From Verrucomicrobiota bacterium (GTDB lineage Bacteria > Verrucomicrobiota > Verrucomicrobiia > Opitutales > Opitutaceae), in contig JAEXPG010000166.1 in assembly GCA_023447015.1 (NCBI GenBank), positions 1 to 10,130 of the forward strand: DNA of 10,130 bases, read 5' to 3'. The position numbers were made by a program, and so were the translations under genes. This document shows positions 6,201 through 10,130 of the stretch, in pieces (position 1 is the stretch's first letter; every line of letters starts with the position of its first letter). The notes beneath the pieces are model-generated. The model was given only the letters and a program-made list of their open reading frames with translations, ran no database searches and was not told the DNA's origin.

Positions 6201-7747
6201 GGCTGCGCGAGCGGCAGAGCTGGCACCGTTGCCGCCTGCGCCGCGCTCGCCGCGCGAGCTGCTTTCAAGGCCATGCGCTCAGCGACGATCGGCTGGAGCA
6301 CCGGCTCATTTTCAAGCTGAGCCAGCAGCGATTTCCGCGGCGTGCCTTCGCTGAAGGCTGCACGCAGCGCGTTCGCCGCTTCGGTAGTGTGGCCATCGCG
6401 AGCCAGGAGGATCGCGCGAGCGACCAGACAGTCCTCGTCGGTGAGTGCTTTCTCCGATGACAGGAACGCCATCGCTTCGTCCCGGCGGCCGAGCGCTGCC
6501 AACGATAGGGCGCGGAAGGGGATGGTATCCGATCGTTCCGGATCGAGACCGGCGGTCTCCTCGTGCCGACCGAGCTGCCAGAGGGCCTCGGCCCGGAGCC
6601 AGGGGAGGCGGCCGCACTGACAGTGTGCCCCTTCCCCGGGGGGGAGCGCATCGAGGTACTCAAGCGCCTCAATGGCGTGACCCTCGGCAACGAGCGCCTC
6701 GGCGAAGTCCCGGTGCATCCGCTGCCAGACGGCGCCGTCGATGCCCGCGGCGCGCGCGAGCGGAAGGACGGCATCCACGCCGTGCCGTTTTACCAGCTCC
6801 TCCACGGCGTTGCTCTTCTCATGCTCCTCGGCGAAGCCATGGAGCCACGCTGCCAGCGCCGCTGCGTCCTGAGGGAGCGCATAGGTCACGTCGTCGGGCG
6901 GCATCAGCTCCGGCCGAGATTTGAAGTGCGCGAGCAGGGCCGCTTCGACCTCGGACCGATCGGGCCCGCCGTGCTCCTCGTGCGTGTGGCCGTTTTCAAA
7001 TATGACGTCGAAGACCTCGCCCTTGAAGCGGACGTGCAGTTCGTCGTCGTCCAAGGTGGCGCGGACCATGTCGGCGAAGCGATAGGTCCGGATGGCGGGC
7101 GTGCCCTCTTCGTCCTTCCACGTACCCTCGCCCTTGGGATAGTAGACGATGAGCCCTTCGTCGACGAACGCGGCGTGGGGATAGTTGCTGCTGCATCCGA
7201 ACTCCTTCCGGCGCTCGCTCAAGGGCCAGAGGGGCGCGCCATGCGGGTGGCAGAAGGCCTGAAGCATCGCCTCCTCTCTGCCCAGTGCCACGAAGATCCC
7301 AACCGGCTGCTCGAAGCGCTTCTGCGCCAGCCGTCCGCACGCGGCCTGCCGGGCCGTCGCCATCAGGCTCTGCTGGAAGGCGATCATCATCTCCCGCCAG
7401 TCGGCGTTCTTGGCGGGATCGGCGAAGTGGAGCGGGAGGTTGAGCTTCAGCTCGGGATGGGTGGGCGGCATGCGGCCTCCCTCGCGACCGGCGAAGGCAT
7501 CGACCTCGTCCAGCCAAGCATCCAGCGGGATCAGGCCCGCTGCCTGGTCGGCCCTACGCGCGTACGGATAGTCATCCCACTCCGTGCTCAGCCAGACGCC
7601 GAGGGTGAGCCAATCTCGTGTCGGTGCGATCACGATGGTCCGCAGGTCGCTCGCGCCGACCTCCCCCTCGTCGATTGCTGCCTCGACGATGTCGGCGAGA
7701 GCGTTGGGCCAGTTCTGGGCGAAGGGGTGCAGGAGGGGTGAGAGCAT
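3272..7747 (-). CDS. Very large TPR / beta-propeller scaffold-like protein
   Basis: A 1491-residue protein of no family I recognise. Layout: residues 1-260 form an alpha/beta N-terminal domain (conserved-looking WLTLGVWLSTEWDDYPY at 46-62, FVALGREEAMLQAF at 152-165). Residues 295-500 are helical repeats. Residues 545-825 are a beta-rich propeller with LVIVD-like blades (IYVADVSDPARPRWSGKV near 689-706; IWLLSFKDPQRPTTLGRF near 729-746). An acidic linker follows (about 890-935), then a long alpha-solenoid (936-1330), and C-terminal TPRs (about 1335-1485; YNLYGAALDAQAKYGESIVWFEKAMQ is typical). No signal peptide, membrane helix or catalytic motif is seen, so a cytoplasmic scaffold is inferred. 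I start at the ATG at 7747. A TTG at 7786 in the same frame would add 13 residues rich in Pro/Ser; neither has a good Shine-Dalgarno site. It is the first gene of a possible four-gene minus-strand run. Confidence 0.88.
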   Translation of the reverse strand: MLSPLLHPFAQNWPNALADIVEAAIDEGEVGASDLRTIVIAPTRDWLTLGVWLSTEWDDYPYARRADQAAGLIPLDAWLDEVDAFAGREGGRMPPTHPELKLNLPLHFADPAKNADWREMMIAFQQSLMATARQAACGRLAQKRFEQPVGIFVALGREEAMLQAFCHPHGAPLWPLSERRKEFGCSSNYPHAAFVDEGLIVYYPKGEGTWKDEEGTPAIRTYRFADMVRATLDDDELHVRFKGEVFDVIFENGHTHEEHGGPDRSEVEAALLAHFKSRPELMPPDDVTYALPQDAAALAAWLHGFAEEHEKSNAVEELVKRHGVDAVLPLARAAGIDGAVWQRMHRDFAEALVAEGHAIEALEYLDALPPGEGAHCQCGRLPWLRAEALWQLGRHEETAGLDPERSDTIPFRALSLAALGRRDEAMAFLSSEKALTDEDCLVARAILLARDGHTTEAANALRAAFSEGTPRKSLLAQLENEPVLQPIVAERMALKAARAASAAQAATVPALPLAQPPYWDRDRAALGALGAPLVAKPKKTKNGKTVELPRLRCALRVGGRVWAGDDSGAVVELAVDGSRRELCRPCGSRRIEQLLALPSGVLVSDEHRLALLSHDGTVIVQALSLSYGSGEVAAFGDLVAKVNDAGIDLYRADRGLEHVGTLAAPDTHSFRGVAFPSPGTLLALLNEEIYVADVSDPARPRWSGKVSIPDCSEVSAFGDLALAYGDEHIWLLSFKDPQRPTTLGRFRGRLKLLVEREGDRLTLAEDGWLVRVDLGAKKVAETSLLLGSDGCHLDTPLLLWADGGEYCAVSGDGVLRLAPLAWGRSPEQIAAEMAAYTVKAEEWMKRTLQGWLEAPAQSEPIGLVRAGWYGNDLQLFTVGPRTLPGIEADEPLNAEQFCLEREEEDNTPPDEVSPAAESSEQRSQRRNLEELEQDASYRERRRALRTITSRLGDLAAASPATARQVVLIAAGERGPAEVVGVVAGRGTAGPRRAEPMRRQSRTTKERLTSDNWYQEADTLTARARRDPEFRREVLELLASEGVRAAARIALSLRDVDEAAVLKAWLAASERIPGLAVRGLVDLADLPEARRRLEELCDSGDLDTALQSRRAVGRLEEPAGLDQLRRVLALVGTGEGSIPKKSLAALSDGALGTLREALAAAHAALFANRDRDARDLLLPLVRSGCSELPAGIVEEAKEDRQSEDDEMGGLFGDEKPEEAATALRHYVARTIAKTLSAAPSAGPIWPAAVPAEPYRKSWHRFFEIAWPLWEKSGLLDTLHERLPARLSAEDGEADRQFALHLVLEDVMRGDPRADGIAAALKASPLPKKDLEKVTKLARLSRLSFGWTLLKARRLGEARQVADAALKDDAKDGQALFFDARLAWLEKDDPQEALHRIPAALEKAKDNAGRGRLYNLYGAALDAQAKYGESIVWFEKAMQADPSETAMHLSNIAEAHWKLGQKNDAATFARKAAARGSSTEIVKTILAEMGAAS

Positions 7748-7842
7748 GGTTGGGAATTTAGGCTCGGGTGGTGATCCGGAGGTCAACGAACAAAGAGGTA
7801 AGCGAATTGAATACTGAGAAGAGGGCGGATTTTTAGTCTTTG

Positions 7843-8253
7843 ATTACCAATGGGAATCATTGGCACGCCCTCGAACTCACGTGATCCGTCGCGCGGGACG
7901 CGGTGGACGTTGGCGACACCGGCTGTGCCTGTCGATTGGGCACGGGGTTGCGGTCTCCGGACGGTGCCCGGCGGGCGGAGTTGGGCGCCGAACGGGCGGG
8001 ACGAGGTGTCCCGAACCGCCGAGCACGCCGCGGACGATCGCGATGCTGCGCGCGAGGTTGGCGGGCGCGGCGGTGCGCGCGGGCTGCCGGGAGAGCGGCG
8101 GCGGGCCGGGCCTTCGCGACGGCGTGCCGAAGGGGTGAAGCGTGGTTGGGCCCCAGCCCAGGAAGGGGATCCGGAGGTCGATTCCCGATTGGGAGAAGAT
8201 CGGAGGCCGCAGAGCGGTGGAGCCTTTCATCCTTCCATTACCAACGGGAACCA
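7843..8253. repeat. Direct near-repeat ATTACCAAYGGGAAYCA (two copies)
   Basis: The copies are at 7843-7859 and 8237-8253, identical at 15 of 17 positions, both differences being T/C transitions. They lie 377 bases apart, one near each divergent start (scaffold gene at 7747; oxidoreductase at 8331). The first copy overlaps the inverted repeat at 7847-7863, but the second has lost that symmetry. They may be binding sites for a shared regulator or the flanks of an old insertion. A match of this quality would be expected a few times by chance in a 10 kb window, but rarely within one 583-base region. Confidence 0.35.
7847..7863. promoter_or_regulatory. Perfect inverted repeat upstream of the scaffold gene
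   Basis: CCAATG-GGAAT-CATTGG, a perfect six-base inverted repeat with a five-base spacer. It sits about 100 bases upstream of the scaffold gene's start, in an AT-richer stretch of the divergent region. Its size suits a dimeric repressor operator or a short hairpin. Function is inferred from position only. Confidence 0.35.
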
Positions 8254-8330
8254 GGATTCTGGCTGCAGGGGGAGGCCGCTCGTCCACGGTCGGGGCCTCC
8301 GACCTCGATCCTTCCCGACGAAAAGATTCC

Positions 8331-9063
8331 ATGAAGACATTGGTATTGGGTGCCAGCGGAGCGACAGGCCGACTGGTGGTTTCCGCCCTTGCGCACCGTC
8401 AGGTCCAGGTGAAGGCCTTGGTCCGCCATTCCGCCCGATTCCCGCAGGAGTGGTGGGGCGATTCCGCGATCGAGATCGTGAAGGGAAGTGTCGACGCGTG
8501 GACCGCCGGACAGGTCGCCGCGTTGATCGACGGCTGCGACTCCGTCGTCTGTTGCCTGGGGCACAACGTCACACTCAAGGGGCTGTTCGGACCGCCCCGG
8601 CGACTGGTATTCCAAGCGGTACGGATGGTCGCCGAGGCGATCCGAGTGCGCGGTAGAACCGGCAAGCTGGTCCTGATGAAGCACCACGGCGTACACCAAC
8701 GCAGACGTCGGAGAGCGGCATTCCTTCACGGAGAAGGTGGTGTTCGGTCTGCTGAAGGCGGTGTTGCCCCCGCATGCCGACAACGTCGCCGCAGGCGACT
8801 TTCTGCGGGGTGAGGTGGGCGACGCGGCGCCGGTCGAGTGGGTGATGGTTCGGCCCGACGCCCTGATCGACGAGGTGGCGCCCAGCGAGGTGGTCATCGT
8901 GGACCGGAAGATGCGCAGCCCCATTTCCAATCCCGGAAAGACGAGCCGGATCAACGTCGCTTGCTTCATGGCGGATCTGCTGGTGGACGCGGCCTTGTGG
9001 GAGCGGTGGAAATTCCGGACCCCGGTGATCTACAACAAGGCGTGGGGGAGCCCGGGGGCCTGA
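8331..9063 (+). pseudogene. NAD(P)-binding oxidoreductase (atypical SDR), frameshifted
   Basis: An NAD(P)-dependent epimerase/dehydratase-like protein (NAD(P)-binding, NmrA/YwnB-like atypical SDR). The N-terminus MKTLVLGASGATGRLVVSAL carries the GxxGxxG dinucleotide-binding motif (G7, G10, G13) after beta-strand 1, and SVVCCLGHN is the usual strand-4 motif. The first frame is normal to KLVLM (codon 8676-8678), then degenerates into Arg-rich sequence. From 8683 the +1 frame resumes the family: TTAYTNADVGERHSF, VEWVMVRPDALIDE, NPGKTSRINVACFMADLL and the C-terminal TPVIYNKA. Removing one base at 8679-8682 (most simply G8681) gives a 243-residue full-length product reading KLVLMNTTAYTN, matching the family's usual LMNTT. 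The break is thus a single-base insertion, either a recent mutation or a sequencing error. Only a weak purine-rich stretch precedes the ATG. The physiological substrate is unknown. Confidence 0.82.
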
Positions 9064-9181
9064 TCCGGAGGTGTCCGGCTTTGCCGATCGGCCGGAGCTT
9101 CACGGCGCTGGCGCGATGGCGCAGTTTGGAGTGGGGTTTGTTGCGAGCGTTCCCTGGCGGCATGGCCGGTCTTCTGCCTTG

Positions 9182-9196
9182 GCGCTCCTTGAGCGC
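9182..9196. terminator. Hairpin downstream of the oxidoreductase
   Basis: GCGCTC-CTT-GAGCGC, a perfect six-base-pair stem with a three-base loop, in the convergent intergenic region. It lies about 120 bases past the oxidoreductase stop. No T-tract follows on the plus strand, so intrinsic termination is uncertain. It belongs to the run of hairpins between 9180 and 9352. Confidence 0.3.
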
Positions 9197-9234
9197 GAAC
9201 AAACTCGGGCGGTCGGGTACCGCGGGTGTGGGAT

Positions 9235-9253
9235 GGCGGGCGTAAAGCCCGCC
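9235..9253. repeat. GGCGGGC hairpin repeat, copy 1
   Basis: GGCGGGC-GTAAA-GCCCGCC, a perfect seven-base-pair stem with a five-base loop. A flanking GTGG/CCAC pair can lengthen the stem with a small bulge. A second copy differing only in the loop (GTGAA) sits at the right edge of the window (10113-10130, cut off). Two copies less than 900 bases apart, both intergenic and both preceded by 'AT', suggest a dispersed REP-like family. Confidence 0.6.
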
Positions 9254-9300
9254 CCACCATCAGAGGGGGCGCGGATGGAGCATGCGATTCGCTTGGGGGG

Positions 9301-9352
9301 CTCTGCCGTCAGGCAGAGGGTCCACCTGTGGGCCAGCCTGCATCGGCTGGGT
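9301..9352. repeat. Hairpin cluster at the end of the membrane-protein gene
   Basis: CTCTGCC-GTCA-GGCAGAG (9301-9318) is a perfect seven-base-pair stem with a tetraloop. It is followed by CCAC-CT-GTGG and by CAGCC-TGCATC-GGCTG, ending just before the stop of the minus-strand gene at 9355. On the minus strand the 9301-9318 hairpin is followed by a run of C, not T. It could shield the 3' end of the transcript or block read-through between the convergent genes. Confidence 0.4.
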
Positions 9353-9354
9353 CG

Positions 9355-9792
9355 TCAACGCCGCGCGTGCTTCACCGGGCAGTAGACATTGCCGCACGGC
9401 CGGCATACCACCGTCAGCACCTGAACCAGCGCCGCCCCAAGCAGAACCCAGAAAGCGATGCCGAGCGCCGGGCTGCGCCACACCACCAGCTGCGGCAGGC
9501 CGACGAGCAGAAGCAAGGGCAGCCCCACCGCGCCCAACTCGAGCGCCGAATACGGCCCCGGCGGGCGTTTGACCCAACGGGCCAGCAGGCCGGGCAGCAC
9601 GTGGGCGCAATGCGTCTGGCAGGGGCACTTGGCGCAGAAGGCGTAGATCACCGCCGGGCCCGCGACGGCCAGGATCAGCAGGTAGGCGATGCCCCAGCCC
9701 AAGCCGGCCCGGAACAGCGCGATCGCGGCGAGCCCGATCGCCCCGCCCGCCCATGCAACGCTCGTCACCCCATGGAATTTGATGTTGTTCAT
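9355..9792 (-). CDS. Small cysteine-rich membrane protein, function unknown
   Basis: A 145-residue protein with about four hydrophobic segments (near 11-28, 33-52, 85-105 and 108-129). Two cysteine clusters sit at the ends of membrane segments: CAKCPCQTHCAH (53-64, C53/C56/C58/C62) and CRPCGNVYC (130-138, C130/C133/C138). The shared PG-rich loop after the first cluster (HVLPG, 64-68) and the 'PGPYS' at 78-82 look conserved. With seven cysteines close to the membrane face, metal or iron-sulfur binding is plausible but not shown. No family name is recognised. Start ATG at 9792: only a weak purine-rich stretch (GGGGGAAAGCAG) lies upstream, a little far for a standard site. It converges on the oxidoreductase gene and is not part of any visible operon. 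Confidence 0.8.
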   Translation of the reverse strand: MNNIKFHGVTSVAWAGGAIGLAAIALFRAGLGWGIAYLLILAVAGPAVIYAFCAKCPCQTHCAHVLPGLLARWVKRPPGPYSALELGAVGLPLLLLVGLPQLVVWRSPALGIAFWVLLGAALVQVLTVVCRPCGNVYCPVKHARR

Positions 9793-10130
9793 TTCTGTCT
9801 GCTTTCCCCCGGGCCCCAGAGCGCCGTTGCCTGATCCAACCGATCAGCGGCACGTCGAGCCAGGCGGAGATCCGAAAACGGCGATCCCAGCACGTCAAGC
9901 GGCCTGAATACAGCAGGCCTTGGGGGGCAAGCTGATGCCGTCGGGCTTGGCCGATGGGATGGAGATCCACGTGGCTGTGGCGACGACTCCGCTTGGTTCC
10001 AGCCGGGAGCGCAGCGCCCCGGACGCCATCGTTGGCTACAGGCCCGGTGGTGGGGCCGTGGTGCTCCATGCGGCGGACAATCTCGGATGGCCGAGCGCCG
10101 CGGGCGCGGCATGGCGGGCGTGAAGCCCGC
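9793..10130. other. Right-edge region, no convincing gene, several hairpins
   Basis: 338 bases upstream of the membrane-protein gene. Open frames on both strands give Arg/Gly/Pro-rich translations, and the longest (minus, ending at 9260) overlaps the membrane gene in another frame. Visible structure: CTGATC-CAACC-GATCAG (9831-9847, about 40 bases upstream of the membrane-protein start, a candidate operator), GGCCTG-AATACAG-CAGGCC (9901-9919), CTCGG-ATGG-CCGAG (10082-10095) and the GGCGGGC hairpin at the edge. Confidence 0.5.
10113..10130. repeat. GGCGGGC hairpin repeat, copy 2 (truncated by window end)
   Basis: GGCGGGC-GTGAA-GCCCGC runs to the last base. It matches the copy at 9235-9253 except for one loop base, and its final stem base lies outside the window. 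It is preceded by two shorter hairpins. Confidence 0.55.

Larger units (their letters stand above)
7748..8330. other. Divergent intergenic region, no convincing gene
   Basis: 583 bases between the start of the minus-strand scaffold gene and the plus-strand oxidoreductase. Open frames on both strands (for example 7860-8138 plus and 7877-8332 minus) encode Arg/Pro/Gly-rich sequences without domain pattern or ribosome binding site. I treat them as GC-driven chance frames. The roughly 100 bases next to the scaffold gene (7787-7865) are clearly AT-richer and probably hold its promoter, though no clean -10/-35 pair stands out. A hairpin at 7847-7863 and a near-repeat of the same sequence at 8237-8253 are listed separately. 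Confidence 0.55.

Noticed and set aside
6563..7741. 392-codon plus-strand frame antisense to the scaffold gene
   Set aside because: It is an exact antisense overlap with a gene that shows clear TPR/propeller structure. Such frames are common opposite GC-rich genes.
7748..7786. TTG start at 7786 for the scaffold gene
   Set aside because: The added 13 residues are Pro/Ser-rich and unlike a domain start, and there is no Shine-Dalgarno site for it. The ATG at 7747 is preferred, though it too lacks a good site, so the choice is not certain.
7850..8656. Long plus-strand open frame across the divergent region
   Set aside because: It overlaps the start of the oxidoreductase in a different frame and encodes Arg/Gly-rich sequence, consistent with a stop-poor GC-rich shadow.
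7773..9072. GATCCGGAGGT occurring three times (7773, 8168, 9062)
   Set aside because: It is short, built around the palindrome TCCGGA, with no consistent position relative to genes. Likely chance in GC-rich DNA.
9260..10069. Minus-strand open frame covering the membrane gene and right-edge region
   Set aside because: It overlaps the membrane-protein gene in another frame and its translation is Arg/Gly/Pro-rich. The 9355-9792 frame has membrane segments and patterned cysteines.

Overview
The window is GC-rich (about 60-65 % by eye) bacterial DNA. The genes have Shine-Dalgarno-type starts, the intergenic spaces are long and rich in short perfect hairpins, and most proteins belong to no characterised family. 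I cannot place the organism. Gram-negative lineages with large, repeat-rich genomes (Verrucomicrobiota, Planctomycetota, Myxococcota, some Pseudomonadota) would fit. There is no rRNA, tRNA, CRISPR array, transposase or integrase.

Left part, minus strand, transcription running right to left: a very large scaffold-like gene (3272-7747; helical repeats, a beta-propeller with LVIVD-like blades, C-terminal TPRs) is followed by a DUF1877/YfbM-family gene (2321-3127) and two tandemly duplicated genes (1523-2245 and 669-1400). The gaps are 144, 75 and 122 bases, so one transcript is possible. The duplicated genes are the most unusual content. Their C-termini look like sigma-70 region 3, but regions 2 and 4 are absent and an unrecognised N-terminal domain takes their place. 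The DUF1877 gene carries an in-frame insertion of about 230 bases, made of a 27-base tandem repeat and a nested palindromic element. Downstream of the duplicated pair lie an attC-like 59-base site, a pair of mutually inverted hairpins, and about 500 bases with no convincing gene.

Right part: a 583-base divergent intergenic region separates the scaffold gene from a plus-strand NAD(P)-binding oxidoreductase (8331-9063). The oxidoreductase is broken by one extra base near 8681, which may be a real pseudogene or a sequencing error. It converges on a small cysteine-rich membrane protein gene (9355-9792, minus). A cluster of hairpins lies between those two genes. One hairpin type (GGCGGGC stem) recurs at the right edge, within 338 bases that otherwise hold no gene.

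No complete defence, metabolic or mobile system can be assembled from these genes. The left cluster looks like an accessory region shaped by duplication and small repeat insertions, and its proteins suggest protein-protein or RNA-polymerase-related interactions rather than catalysis.
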